DNA of 64,000 nt from Peribacillus simplex (GCF_030123325.1 NZ_CP126106.1:1826001-1890000), one strand, 5' to 3'; shown: positions 1 through 8,291, numbered from the stretch's first letter. Notes: generated from the sequence alone by a model not told the origin. A program made the numbers and translations.

Positions 1-455
1 AGGTGCACTGCGATTCCGCTTTGCATATCAACGGACCCTCTTCCAAACAGCCACTCTCCTGATTGAGCATCTTTTTGTACATCTTTGTCAAATGCATACA
101 TTTTGAAAAAATCTTCTAAAGCATCCGGATTCATCGCATCTTTTTTCATGTTGCTATAATCTTCAATACCAACCGTATCCAAATGCGAATGGTAAATAAT
201 TGTATCTTTTGTCTCTGATTTCCCTTTGACTAATGCAAATATATTTTTCCGGCCCAGTAGATCGTTTGGAACCGGCTGTTCCCATACTTGAGATGGGTTT
301 TGTTGGAAATACGGAAAGCCTAGAAGAGTTTCTTTTACAAAGTTAGCCACTTCCACCTCACCAATTGTTCCGTTAATGCTGCTAATATTTACAAGAGCAC
401 GTGTAAGTGTTTCTACTTTTTCAGGCATTGTCATGTTGTGAATTTTGTTGTACAT
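1..455 (-). CDS. RocB-like M20 family peptidase/amidohydrolase (partial, runs off window)
   Basis: The reading frame starts at an ATG at 455 behind a strong AAGGAGAT ribosome-binding site and runs off the left edge, so only about 151 N-terminal residues are present. It carries the HSHLDTVG metal-binding motif and the GEWLFGRGSVDMQSG stretch typical of the RocB branch of M20 zinc-dependent amidohydrolases. RocB-type proteins are linked to arginine catabolism in Bacillus, but this copy sits in a different operon (RraA-like protein, transporter, aminotransferase). It probably hydrolyses an amide or N-acyl substrate brought in by that transporter; the substrate is not deducible. It is the last visible gene of the minus-strand operon, 25 bases after the aminotransferase. 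Confidence 0.8.
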   Translation of the reverse strand, partial: MYNKIHNMTMPEKVETLTRALVNISSINGTIGEVEVANFVKETLLGFPYFQQNPSQVWEQPVPNDLLGRKNIFALVKGKSETKDTIIYHSHLDTVGIEDYSNMKKDAMNPDALEDFFKMYAFDKDVQKDAQSGEWLFGRGSVDMQSGIAVH

Positions 456-480
456 GATTGTTATCTCCTTAAAAAAATTT

Positions 481-1662
481 TTATTTATTAGTTGCTAACG
501 ACTTACGCTTTATTGAATGGACAAATTGCTCCATTCGTTTTAATCCTTCTTCAAGCGATTCGATAGAAGCCGCATAAGAAATCCTTACGTATCCTTCTCC
601 AAACTCTGAAAACGCATCGCCAGGAACAACTGCAACACTTGTCTCTTGGAGCAGCTTCAGCGCAAAATCAAACGATTTCATCTTTGTACATTTTATAGAA
701 GGGAAAACGTAAAAAGCACCATCTGGTATGACCACATCTAAACCCATGTCGGTGAGCCGTTTGCAGATGTACTCTCTTCTTTTTCGATACTCTTCAACCA
801 TCTGGCCTGGATCATCCTTCCCTTGGGTTAAAGCTTCGATTGCCGCATATTGACTAATTGTGCTGGCACATACTGAATTATAAAGATGGACTTTTAACAT
901 TTGACTAGATAAATAGGAAGGTGAAAAAGTAAAACCAATTCTCCAACCTGTCATAGAATGGGATTTTGCAAGACCGTTAATGACGATAGTTTTTTCCCTC
1001 ATACTTGGAATAGAGGCGATTGAATAATGCTTTTTATCATAAGTCAGTTCACTGTAGATTTCATCTGAAACAACAAAGATGTTTTTATTTCTAAGTACAT
1101 TAGCAATTTCAACGATATCTTCTTCACTTAACATCCTTCCGGTGGGATTTGAAGGTGAGCAAAGAACAATGCAGCGTGTTCGTTTCGTTAGTTTATTCTT
1201 AATCATTTCAGCATTCATTTTGAAAGAATTTTTTGACGTATCAACGTAAACTGGAACTGCTCCACATAATGTAATTAACGGTTCGTATCCAGGATAAATA
1301 GGAGAGGGAAGAATGACTTCATCCCCTGCTTGTAAAATGGTTCGGAACGCACTGTCAATGGCTTCAGTTGCACCGTTTGTTACAATGATTTCATCCTTAG
1401 GATTGTAGGTGAGATTGTACTTTTGGAATACATAATCTGCGGCAGCCTTCCGTAGGCTCAATAGGCCGGCGTTATGTGTATAGGCTGTATGATCTTGTCT
1501 AATCGCTGTTATAGCAGCTTCTTTTATATGTTCAGGTGTTGAGAAATCTGGCTGACCTAGGGTAAGATTGATCGAATCGGTATAATGGATCACCATATTG
1601 GAAAATGTCCGTATGCCGGGAATCTTGATGGTTGAGACGCTTTTATTTATCGAATTTTCCAT
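481..1662 (-). CDS. Class I/II PLP-dependent aminotransferase (PatA-like)
   Basis: This is a 393-residue fold-type I aminotransferase, the usual family length. Visible motifs are SNPTG (about residues 171-175), VVSDEIY (197-203) and the Schiff-base lysine in LAKSHSMTGWRIG (Lys233), a signature close to B. subtilis aminotransferase A (PatA). I place the start at the ATG at 1662 because AAAGGTG lies nine bases upstream; the in-frame GTG at 1674 lies inside that ribosome-binding site. It transfers an amino group between an amino acid and a 2-oxo acid in the cytoplasm. Its place between a transporter and a RocB-like hydrolase suggests a catabolic role on an imported amino compound rather than housekeeping synthesis. 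The exact substrate is unknown. Confidence 0.88.
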   Translation of the reverse strand: MENSINKSVSTIKIPGIRTFSNMVIHYTDSINLTLGQPDFSTPEHIKEAAITAIRQDHTAYTHNAGLLSLRKAAADYVFQKYNLTYNPKDEIIVTNGATEAIDSAFRTILQAGDEVILPSPIYPGYEPLITLCGAVPVYVDTSKNSFKMNAEMIKNKLTKRTRCIVLCSPSNPTGRMLSEEDIVEIANVLRNKNIFVVSDEIYSELTYDKKHYSIASIPSMREKTIVINGLAKSHSMTGWRIGFTFSPSYLSSQMLKVHLYNSVCASTISQYAAIEALTQGKDDPGQMVEEYRKRREYICKRLTDMGLDVVIPDGAFYVFPSIKCTKMKSFDFALKLLQETSVAVVPGDAFSEFGEGYVRISYAASIESLEEGLKRMEQFVHSIKRKSLATNK

Positions 1663-1706
1663 TTGTACTATCACCTTTTTTAGAATTTTGATTTTACAAA
1701 ATGTTT

Positions 1707-3023
1707 TTAATTTTCAGCCGGAATTAATGGATGATCAGGTTTGATGAGAAACCATAAGAAAATAGCAAGTCCGATAGGGATGATGTTGATTAAAAGGGTT
1801 GTATTCCAACCCATTTCCTGCGCAAACCATCCGCAGATAATCGGAGACGTTATTCCTCCAATGCTTCCCCAAAGGTTCATCCAACCACTGACAGATCCTG
1901 CGAATTCTTGACCTAAATCGTTTGCGGTTGCCCAAGAAGTAACGATTGGCAGCCCAAGAGCGCCAAGTGCTAGTGTCAACCAGACAACGTTCATCCAAGG
2001 ACTTGTGGAGTAGGCAGCGAAATACAAACCGATAACGAAAAAAATGAATCCGATCAAGGCTAGACTACCTCGAGCCTTCATTCGTGAGTTTGTTCTTTGT
2101 AAGATGATATCCGATACGGCGCCTCCAGCTAGAACAGTGAAACAAATAGCAAGCCAAGGGAAACTTGCTGCTACCCCCATTTCTTTTAATGAGAAATTTC
2201 GTGCTTCCATTAAATAAGTAGGTAACCATGTTAAAAAGAAGGTGTTCATATAGATGACGACAAAGTATTGTATCCCAACTGCCCAAAATCGGATGTTTCT
2301 AAGATACATCTTCCACGGGGCGGTCTTTTTTTCTGTTCCGGTGATGCTTCGATTTTCACATATAAGAACTTTTTCTTTTTCGGAAATCCAAGGATGATTT
2401 TCTGGTTTATCACGACCTACAATATACCAAATTAAGCCAATCCCAATGCCGAGAATAGCGAAACTATAGAAAACGCCTTGCCATCCAAAAAGCAGCATGA
2501 TAGCCACTGAAACTCCTGGTGCTATAACAGGCCCGAAGAAAGAACCAGCTAATAATGCACTTGCTGCTCGTCCCTTTTCATGTTTTTGGAACCAGTATGA
2601 ATTGAAGACAGAGTTGGCTGGATACATTGGACCCTCTCCAACACCAAATAAAAACCTTACAATGCATAATACAACGTAAGACGTAGAGGCCGCTGTAAGT
2701 GCTGTAAATGCAGACCACCAGGTAATCGCTATTATAATGATCTTCCTTGACCCGAACCTTTCTGCAAGCATTCCCCCTGGAATTTGAGCAATACAATATC
2801 CTGCGTAGAAGAGGGAAGACAAAAGTCCAAATTCAACTTTGTTCATATTTAGAGCATCCATCATTGGTTTAGCGACCACAGATAGATTGGCTCGGTCCAT
2901 GTACGCTATCAAACCTATAATAAAAAAGATCAAACCCATTCCCCAACGTAATCCAATCTTTCTTTCCTTGCCTTGAGATTCGGCGATTAATTCTACCTGC
3001 TTTTCTATCTTTACTTGTTTCAT
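1707..3023 (-). CDS. MFS transporter, anion:cation symporter (ACS) family
   Basis: This is a 438-residue, 12-helix major facilitator. The stretch AYMDRANLSVVAKPM in the first helix and GMLAERFGSRK between helices 2 and 3 are characteristic of the ACS family, which imports organic anions such as glucarate, galactonate, phthalate or tricarballylate with protons or sodium. The start is taken as the ATG at 3023 because AAGGAAG lies upstream at good spacing; an in-frame GTG at 3035 abuts that site. It is the second gene of the minus-strand operon and presumably imports the compound handled by the flanking RraA-like protein, aminotransferase and amidohydrolase. The ligand cannot be read from sequence. 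Confidence 0.88.
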   Translation of the reverse strand: MKQVKIEKQVELIAESQGKERKIGLRWGMGLIFFIIGLIAYMDRANLSVVAKPMMDALNMNKVEFGLLSSLFYAGYCIAQIPGGMLAERFGSRKIIIIAITWWSAFTALTAASTSYVVLCIVRFLFGVGEGPMYPANSVFNSYWFQKHEKGRAASALLAGSFFGPVIAPGVSVAIMLLFGWQGVFYSFAILGIGIGLIWYIVGRDKPENHPWISEKEKVLICENRSITGTEKKTAPWKMYLRNIRFWAVGIQYFVVIYMNTFFLTWLPTYLMEARNFSLKEMGVAASFPWLAICFTVLAGGAVSDIILQRTNSRMKARGSLALIGFIFFVIGLYFAAYSTSPWMNVVWLTLALGALGLPIVTSWATANDLGQEFAGSVSGWMNLWGSIGGITSPIICGWFAQEMGWNTTLLINIIPIGLAIFLWFLIKPDHPLIPAEN

Positions 3024-3121
3024 CTTTTTATCCACTTCCTTTATAAGAATTGATAATTGATAAAGTATAAGACAGGATTATGTTGGGAGCCTAGGGGTGA
3101 AATAAGTATTTTGCAAATCGA

Positions 3122-3802
3122 TTAATTCTGATCATTACCTAACATTTTTTCCCAAAGAGGATCGCACCGGCGAAGGTATTTTTCAACACCTAACGCTTGT
3201 AACTCTTGACGTCGTTTTTCATCTGATTCTTCTTCCTTTTTGCCGATTTCAATAAAACTTAATGTTTCTTCTTGTGGAACAACTAACAGGCCATCATTAC
3301 TTCCAACAATAATATCCCCAGGGTTAATGATGCATCCTGAAATGGATACAGGTACATTTACATCGCCACCAATACTATAGACTTTGGTAGTTAAAGGTGA
3401 AATCGCGTAAGAAAACACGGTGAATTGCAAATTATTAAGTATTTTAGTGTCGGTAACAGGCCCGTTAATGATGGCAGCAATGGCTCCTTTTTCCATCGCA
3501 ACTCTTGTCGTAATTTCTCCCCAACATGCAAAACGCTCTTCTTCGTTCATATCGATCACAACTACATCACCAGGCTGTACTAAATCCAGTGCCTTATAAA
3601 CTAATAGACCGTCATTTGGAGGGATTCGGACCGTCACTGCCGGACCAGCAAATGTGTTTTCAACCGGGAATAAAGGCTTGATTTTCTTAGTATTGATTAA
3701 TTGGAAATTCAAATGATGCCCATAATCACTTGGTGAAATAGTTCCCAATTGCTTTACTTCTTCAGGTTTTGGTCTTAGAGTTTTAGAATTTACCGTTATC
3801 AT
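3122..3802 (-). CDS. RraA-like / HMG-CHA aldolase family protein lacking the family Arg
   Basis: This is a 226-residue RraA/MenG-fold protein. The order GDVVVIDM, then EKGAIAAIINGPVTD, then NPGDIIVGSNDGLLVVP matches this family, which includes 4-hydroxy-4-methyl-2-oxoglutarate/4-carboxy-4-hydroxy-2-oxoadipate aldolases and oxaloacetate decarboxylases. The aldolases use an Arg-Asp pair at the end of a GxVRD-like segment; here it reads GPVTD, so the Asp is kept but the Arg is Thr. Activity may differ from the aldolases. The ATG at 3802 is chosen since AAAGGATG lies eight bases upstream. It is first in the minus-strand operon and divergent from the GntR gene at 4036, so it is the likely primary target of that regulator. 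Confidence 0.78.
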   Translation of the reverse strand: MITVNSKTLRPKPEEVKQLGTISPSDYGHHLNFQLINTKKIKPLFPVENTFAGPAVTVRIPPNDGLLVYKALDLVQPGDVVVIDMNEEERFACWGEITTRVAMEKGAIAAIINGPVTDTKILNNLQFTVFSYAISPLTTKVYSIGGDVNVPVSISGCIINPGDIIVGSNDGLLVVPQEETLSFIEIGKKEEESDEKRRQELQALGVEKYLRRCDPLWEKMLGNDQN

Positions 3803-3819
3803 TACATTCATCCTTTCTT

Positions 3820-3833
3820 TGTAAACGCTATCA
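3820..3833. promoter_or_regulatory. Candidate cre (CcpA) site in the leader of the RraA-like operon
   Basis: TGTAAACGCTATCA fits the catabolite-responsive element consensus (TGNAANCGNNNNCA). It lies 18 bases upstream of the ATG at 3802, just before the ribosome-binding site, where CcpA binding would act as a transcription roadblock. This indicates carbon catabolite repression of the operon. Confidence 0.6.
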
Positions 3834-3871
3834 ATCACTAACTTATACCTCTTGTGACTTGTTGTATTCAT

Positions 3872-3894
3872 GTTGTATATTATATGTATACAAC
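3872..3894. promoter_or_regulatory. Candidate operator palindrome in the divergent GntR/RraA intergenic region
   Basis: GTTGTATA and TATACAAC form perfect 8-bp arms around a 7-base spacer in the divergent promoter region. The position and AT-rich symmetry fit an operator for the adjacent GntR/FCD regulator, which usually recognises short inverted repeats. Assignment to that protein is inference. Confidence 0.5.
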
Positions 3895-4035
3895 AGGTGA
3901 ATCCATTAGTCAATCTATTCTGAAATTTAAATACGCGATTTATATGATAGAATATAGTAAGTTAAAGAAATTCCTTGCTGTTTATTTTTTATATACCATT
4001 ATGTAGTATTAATACTTTTTAAAAGGATAGATAAA

Positions 4036-4686
4036 ATGAGCATACACCAACCCAAACGACAATTTTTAAAAGATCGAGCTTATGAGATGATTAAGAAACT
4101 ACTTATGAACGGAGAATTATCGCCAGGAGAATTTGTTAAAGAGGGGGATCTAAGTGAACAGTTAGAAATGAGCAGGACTCCTATTCGGTCAGCCCTTCAG
4201 CGTTTAGAACATGATGGATTGGTTCGTATTCATCCAAAGCAAGGTATCTATATATGTGATATTTCTGTAAAACAAGTTAATGAAGTGTATGAAATACGAA
4301 TTGCACTTGAAACATTTGCGTTACGAAAGCTTTCACATAGTATTGAAAAACACCAACTCGAAGAACTTTATGACATCTTAAATAAGCAATACGAGTATAT
4401 AAAAAATGAAGATTCCTATTCAGCACTTGAATACGATATGAGGTTCCATCTTAGAATAATGGAGTTTAATAAAAATGAACAAATGTTAGATATATTTAAA
4501 AGCATTAGAGAAAAACTGAAATTTTACGGAAAAGAAGTATTAAAGAAAAAAATAGATCGCCTAAAGCAAACATACGATGAACACGTATTAATTGTAGAGG
4601 CCCTGGAAAAAGGCAACATGGAGGAAGTAGTTCGAAATATTGAAGAACACTTACAATATGGCAGAAAAACGCTTCTGGATCCATGA
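4036..4686 (+). CDS. GntR family (FCD subfamily) transcriptional regulator
   Basis: This is a 216-residue regulator. The N-terminal winged helix (about residues 10-75) includes SRTPIRSALQRLEHDGLV, the recognition segment of the GntR family. The remainder is an all-helical FCD ligand-binding domain (EIRIALETFAL at the start, RFHLRIMEF in the middle). AAAAGGATAG gives a ribosome-binding site before the ATG at 4036. The gene is transcribed divergently from the RraA-like catabolic operon, so it most likely controls that operon in response to its substrate or an intermediate. FCD proteins typically bind organic acids and are released from the operator on binding. It is followed by a strong terminator. 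Confidence 0.9.
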   Translation: MSIHQPKRQFLKDRAYEMIKKLLMNGELSPGEFVKEGDLSEQLEMSRTPIRSALQRLEHDGLVRIHPKQGIYICDISVKQVNEVYEIRIALETFALRKLSHSIEKHQLEELYDILNKQYEYIKNEDSYSALEYDMRFHLRIMEFNKNEQMLDIFKSIREKLKFYGKEVLKKKIDRLKQTYDEHVLIVEALEKGNMEEVVRNIEEHLQYGRKTLLDP

Positions 4687-4755
4687 ACAGTACGGCAAAA
4701 GTGTTAAATGATACTAGTTTTTAAAAATCCCCATAATAAAAGACTGACTTTGAAG

Positions 4756-4793
4756 TGCACCTCCAATTTAACAATTGGAGGTGCAGTTTTTTT
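4756..4793 (+). terminator. Rho-independent terminator after the GntR gene
   Basis: A perfect 13-bp stem (TGCACCTCCAATT with its complement, TAAC loop) is followed by G and seven T. It lies 70 bases after the GntR stop codon. Confidence 0.85.
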
Positions 4794-4952
4794 GACTAAA
4801 TATATAGACGAAAAATCACATGCAGTTTTTGAGTACTCTTTAAAAGGAAAGCTGGTTAAAGTGTATAGGTTCACGGTTTTTTGTTTCCCCAAAGACTTTT
4901 TCAATCTTGCGTGTTTAGAAATGCCAACAGAGGAAATTTAAAACTAAAAAAA

Positions 4953-5140
4953 CTAGGTAGGATAGTTTTGTAGGTATAAGTATGGTTCATCCTTTAAAAT
5001 CCTATCTTCCGCAGTTTTTATTTTTTCCACAATATCTTGAATTTCATCATCGTTTTCTCCAATGTTTACGATTCTAAACGAAAGGAAGTGTAATCTTCAT
5101 AGGGATTACTTGTTAAATCTAAATTAGAATTATTGGTAAG
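4953..5140 (-). pseudogene. Degenerate small coding remnant, family unknown
   Basis: Two minus-strand frames join into one coherent acidic peptide of about 60 residues. The upstream part contains NPYEDYTSFR; after a one-base shift the downstream part continues with GENDDEIQDIVEKIK and ends in YLQNYPT before TAG. There is no start codon in the upstream frame. It looks like the C-terminal remnant of a gene. I do not recognise the family. The rest of 4794-5323 holds nothing else I can identify. Confidence 0.35.
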
Positions 5141-5323
5141 TTAAAATTAAGAGGTTGAAGAAGAATCTCAAATAGCATAGCCTGCAAAAATGAACGCAAA
5201 CTAAAAATACTGGTTGCCGATAACGAAAAAGGATAAAAATTACACAGTATCATTAAATAGTGTATTTATTATTGTTGGCATCCAAATCGTATAACTAAAT
5301 CAAACTACAGGGGTGGTGAAAAA

Positions 5324-5455
5324 ATGTCTAAAAATAAAAATAAGCAATTTAAGAATAATGATGCTTTACCTAAAACAGATGTAGAATTTGCGAACAATGG
5401 ACTTGAAAAAATAGCATTAAAAGCCCAGGAACGCAAAAAAAGTAAGCATATGTGA
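5324..5455 (+). CDS. Small basic hypothetical protein (43 aa)
   Basis: ATG at 5324 follows GGGGTGGTGAAAAA, a usable ribosome-binding site. The 43-residue product is rich in Lys and Asn at its N-terminus (MSKNKNKQF), has a central EFANNGLEKIALKAQER helix and ends KSKHM. A good terminator follows within 10 bases, which supports a real transcription unit. Small Lys/Asn-rich proteins are common among sporulation-specific products of Bacillus, but I do not recognise this one, and that association is only a suggestion. Confidence 0.55.
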   Translation: MSKNKNKQFKNNDALPKTDVEFANNGLEKIALKAQERKKSKHM

Positions 5456-5464
5456 CTTTCGAAC

Positions 5465-5499
5465 TATCCCTCAAAAAAATTGATGTTTTTTGAGGGATA
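5465..5499 (+). terminator. Terminator after the 43-aa gene
   Basis: TATCCCTCAAAAAA pairs with TTTTTTGAGGGATA around a short loop, 10 bases after the stop codon. The A/T-rich base of the stem lets it work in both directions. Confidence 0.7.
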
Positions 5500-5607
5500 C
5501 TAGAGTTACCGCTCCAAAATTAACGATTTGTTTCCCTATATCTTCTTGTATACCTCTGTGAATTCAATTAAAAAGAATATAATCGTTATCAGTAGAAGAA
5601 GCTCGTC

Positions 5608-5638
5608 AAAAAAAGCCTTTGCTCCACGGAGTAAAGGC
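5608..5638 (-). terminator. Terminator of ykhA (minus strand)
   Basis: On the minus strand GCCTTT...AAAGGC with an inner CTCC/GGAG pairing is followed by a run of seven T. It lies about 95 bases after the ykhA stop. Confidence 0.7.
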
Positions 5639-5731
5639 AAGAATTTATCATTTTATTTTTCGTAGATAAGTTTTTCCGTTAAGAACATCAGCGAAAATTT
5701 CACTAATCTATCCCATTCTACTACTTAAAGC

Positions 5732-6259
5732 TTAGCATGAACTATATTGTTCCCAGGGATAATTTGCAGTTAAAAATGCAGCCAATTCCTTACTTTTTTG
5801 TTTCCTTTCCTTACGAATTCTTGCTCGATCAGGTGCGGTTTCATGTAATTTTCGCTCTTCTTCTGTTTCTGGAATGACTTGTGGAACACGTGTTGGCCGG
5901 TTATGTTGATCAAGTGCTACAAAAGTTAATAGTGCAGTTGCTGCGATTTTACGATTACCGCTTTTTAAGTCTTCTGCAATAATTTTCACAAAGACTTCCA
6001 TTGACGAGGTACCTGTCCATGTTACATAAGATTCAAAGGAGACTGAATCTGTTGTTCGAACTGGATGTAAAAAATCAACTGAATCTGTTGAGGCAGTTAC
6101 ACATTCCCTACGGCTATGACGCGCTGCAGAAGTTGAGGATACCTGATCCAAGTGACTCATCAAACGACCACCGAACAAAGTATTATGATTATTTACATCA
6201 TTTGGAAAAACACGACTTGTTCTTATAACTCTTGATTCTTTACAGTATTTAGTTTCCAT
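5732..6259 (-). CDS. ykhA: Acyl-CoA thioesterase, hotdog fold
   Basis: The 175-residue product matches B. subtilis YkhA in length and through most of its sequence. Shared features are SRVFPNDVNNHNTLFGG with the hotdog catalytic Asn/Asp region (residues about 16-32), TASTDSVDFLHPVR (about 55-68) and TWTGTSSMEVFVKI. These proteins hydrolyse acyl-CoA thioesters to free acid and CoA in the cytoplasm, usually as hexamers. A ribosome-binding site (AAAGGGAGAT) lies just upstream of ATG 6259. It is a single-gene unit with its own terminator; the physiological acyl chain length is not deducible. Confidence 0.93.
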   Translation of the reverse strand: METKYCKESRVIRTSRVFPNDVNNHNTLFGGRLMSHLDQVSSTSAARHSRRECVTASTDSVDFLHPVRTTDSVSFESYVTWTGTSSMEVFVKIIAEDLKSGNRKIAATALLTFVALDQHNRPTRVPQVIPETEEERKLHETAPDRARIRKERKQKSKELAAFLTANYPWEQYSSC

Positions 6260-6439
6260 TTACATATCTCCCTTTAATTTATAAACCTCTTTATAACCAT
6301 TCCTAAAATAGTGAAACTGTCTCGTTCATATCGATTCGATTTTGAACAAGGTTCTAGTACGTCTATCTTTCTTTTTATAATCCTGACTAGTTCAAAGAAG
6401 GAATGTAAAAAGTTAAAATTAGCGAAAAATTCTGAATTT

Positions 6440-6592
6440 TTACGACTTAACTAAATCAAAATCATTAAAATAAATTACTTCTGTTAGGATTTTACAACCT
6501 TGCATCCTCCTGAAAGCATCTTTAGCTTCTTTCTCAGAGTCAAACTCATATATTTTAATGTTGTTCTTTGAATAAACAGTGATTACCCACAT
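6440..6592 (-). CDS. Conserved small hypothetical protein (50 aa)
   Basis: ATG at 6592 follows ATTGGAGGCC at ideal spacing. The 50-residue product starts MWVITVYSKNNIKIYEFD, continues with a charged helix (SEKEAKDAFRRM) and ends with a beta-rich GCKILTEVIYFND. From memory this is a small protein found across Bacillaceae without assigned function; the strand-helix-strand pattern suggests a compact alpha/beta fold. It stands alone, 180 bases beyond the ykhA start on the same strand. Confidence 0.7.
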   Translation of the reverse strand: MWVITVYSKNNIKIYEFDSEKEAKDAFRRMQGCKILTEVIYFNDFDLVKS

Positions 6593-7028
6593 AAAAGGCC
6601 TCCAATAAAAAGTTTTTTAAATCTTTTTTCCATTAGATGATTTTATAACCACTGAAAACGAGAAGATTCAGCGGTCTTTCTTTTTCCAAACAATAAGCTG
6701 CTATACGCATATCGACTTTATGACTTAGTCTATAAATGGTTCATTATTTTAGGGTTAAGAACATATTTTGTGTACCTCCTAAGTTTTTAAATCTATATCA
6801 ATCTACTATGCAAGTATCGCGCCAACTTGTAACTCGCAGAATTAAAAGAGTATTATCGACTTTAGACTGCCAAATTTTTTTGCATGAATAATTTTAGTGT
6901 GGAGATAGCAAAATATTTTTGCATCCATCTGCCACTCTCACAAAAAAGATTAAGCTGTGTATATTCAACCGAATTTACTTTAATAAGGTTACTTAAATAA
7001 ATTATGCAGTTTAGTTTCTTCGTCAGCT

Positions 7029-7072
7029 AACGGTGCTTTACTTCAAAAACTAAGGTGATTCGGTAGCTTATT
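7029..7072 (+). repeat. Dispersed GGTGCKTTA repeat, copy a (degenerate)
   Basis: TAACGGTGCTTTACTTCAAAA matches the 5' core of the repeat family found elsewhere in the window. The hairpin part is eroded (CTAAGGTGATTCGGTAGCTTA). Confidence 0.5.
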
Positions 7073-7083
7073 TAATGAACAAA

Positions 7084-7119
7084 TGGGTGCGTTAGTTTAA
7101 GTAGGTATGGCTGCTTAGC
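7084..7119 (+). repeat. Dispersed GGTGCKTTA repeat, copy b
   Basis: TGGGTGCGTTAGTTTAAGTAGG is followed by GGCTGCTTAGCCAGCC and TTTT, that is the repeat core plus a short hairpin and T run. It lies 12 bases after copy a. Confidence 0.6.
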
Positions 7120-7326
7120 CAGCCTTTTGATAATTGCCTCCAGAAGCAGCGGAAGGCATGGCGAATTCCATTTTATATGCTCTTATGGTCAGCAAAGAAG
7201 GCTAGTGGTAGCTTGGTTTTACAGACATTTAAGTAGTTCCATAGAAGAAGGAAGAAGCTTATGTGAGTTTATCCATATCCAAAAACGGGGATATGTTACT
7301 AAACAATAAAGAGGAGGAGACATTTT

Positions 7327-7485
7327 ATGAAACTCGAAGTTTTGTGTAACGTAGAGAATTGTACGTACTGGGCCGAGGGGAATCAATGTGTTGCCGACTC
7401 CATTTATGTCGTGGGCCTTGATAACAATGATGCTGACAATGTTGAGGAAACGGCTTGTAAAACCTTTGAACCTCGCAAACAATAA
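7327..7485 (+). CDS. DUF1540 domain protein
   Basis: This 52-residue protein carries the four-cysteine DUF1540 pattern: LCNVENCTYWAEGNQCVAD near the N-terminus and ETACKTF near the C-terminus (Cys at about positions 7, 12, 21 and 44). The four Cys are likely to bind a metal. GAGGAGGAG precedes the ATG at 7327 and a terminator follows within 20 bases, so it is a monocistronic unit. DUF1540 proteins are widespread in spore-forming Firmicutes; their function is not established. Confidence 0.9.
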   Translation: MKLEVLCNVENCTYWAEGNQCVADSIYVVGLDNNDADNVEETACKTFEPRKQ

Positions 7486-7500
7486 TGGAATACAGAATGG

Positions 7501-7530
7501 GCCGGACGGCTGATGCCGCCCGGTTTTTTA
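7501..7530 (+). terminator. Terminator after the DUF1540 gene
   Basis: CCGGACGGC pairs with GCCGCCCGG (one A/C mismatch) around TGAT and is followed by six T. Confidence 0.85.
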
Positions 7531-7888
7531 ATTCGAGAAATAGGAACAGCCCCTATAGGTATGCAGTCATACCGGGTTCCTTTACCATTTTTAATGGGGA
7601 CTGTCCCCTTAAAAATAATTTAATTAGCACGACTATGTAAGAGGCGATATAACTTGAAAATCAATTTAAAAACTTTATTAAATTAATGAACAAAATAATT
7701 TTAATAAAGCATGTTATATATTTGGTGGATTTTCAATAGTATTAGCGGGATATAATGTTGGACGTTTGGTCGTAATGATAATGTTCTAGTCTAGGCAATC
7801 AATAGTCATTCCTACGGTTAAAAAGGAAGGGCAGAAAACTAAAAATTATCTGCTCTTTTTTAATTTATCTTCTATTTGAACTAACATG

Positions 7889-7957
7889 TGAACAAATGTA
7901 CTTACACTAAAGGGTACGTTAGCGCCATAAGAAGGTTGCCAAATGGTGGCCTTAGGA
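7889..7957 (+). repeat. Dispersed repeat, copy c, with longer 5' extension
   Basis: GTGAACAAATGTACTTACACTA precedes the core GGGTACGTTAGC and a GGTTGCC...GGTGGCC hairpin. The same extension (GTGAATAAATGTACTTAAACTA) occurs in copy d at 13756, so the full unit is longer than the core alone. Confidence 0.6.
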
Positions 7958-8045
7958 TGAGAAAAGTGAGAATAGCTGATTAAATCGGTCTTATAATAGG
8001 TGAATAAAGAATATAATTAGACTTCAGATAGGGGCGAAAATAAAA

Positions 8046-8291
8046 ATGAAACCAGATGAAACAGAAGAGTTTATTTTACTAAATCAGATTGTTGTAACGG
8101 AAGAGTTTTTAAATTCCAATCCGAGTGTTGAAAAAACACAACAAGTTTTAAATCATGTTAAACGGACAGGCTGCTTAGATGAACCCATTATGATAAATAG
8201 GGATACAAAGATCCTTAGGGACGGTTACAGACGCTATATTGCAGCCCAAAAGGTAGGGATGGAACTAGTCCCTATTATTTATGAAAAATAG
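8046..8291 (+). CDS. Small ParB/Srx N-terminal domain-like protein
   Basis: The 81-residue product contains a ParB-type nuclease/CTPase N-terminal fold signature, with MINRDTKILRDGYRRYIAAQKVGMELVPIIYE matching the G-x-R-R-x-x-A-A-x-x-x-G-x-x-x-V-P pattern. It has nothing after this domain, whereas chromosomal ParB is about three times longer and adds HTH and dimerisation domains. AGATAGGGGCG lies upstream of ATG 8046. Such short ParB-like proteins are common accessory genes; a role in DNA partition is unlikely without a HTH. A terminator follows 28 bases downstream. Confidence 0.75.
   Translation: MKPDETEEFILLNQIVVTEEFLNSNPSVEKTQQVLNHVKRTGCLDEPIMINRDTKILRDGYRRYIAAQKVGMELVPIIYEK

Larger units (their letters stand above)
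6593..7326. other. Long intergenic stretch with dispersed repeats
   Basis: No gene is supported in these 730 bases. It holds two copies of the dispersed GGTGCKTTA repeat (7029-7072 and 7084-7119) and a fragment resembling the repeat tail near 6808 (ATGCAAGTATCGCGCC). The 60-codon frame beginning at 7127 lacks a ribosome-binding site and family features and was not accepted. Confidence 0.6.
7486..8045. other. Intergenic stretch before the ParB-like gene
   Basis: Besides the DUF1540 terminator and repeat copy c, it holds a GGGGACTGTCCCC dyad near 7597 and a short hydrophobic frame (IFGGFSIVLAGYNVGRLVV, about 7710-7785) without a recognisable start codon. That frame may be the remnant of a small membrane protein. 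No gene is called. Confidence 0.4.

Noticed and set aside
4704..4941. 66- and 77-codon frames after the GntR gene
   Set aside because: Both include the 13-bp terminator stem at 4756-4785, so they are not credible coding regions.
7127..7482. Open frames on both strands around the DUF1540 gene
   Set aside because: They have no start signals, and the minus-strand frame is antisense to the four-cysteine DUF1540 protein.
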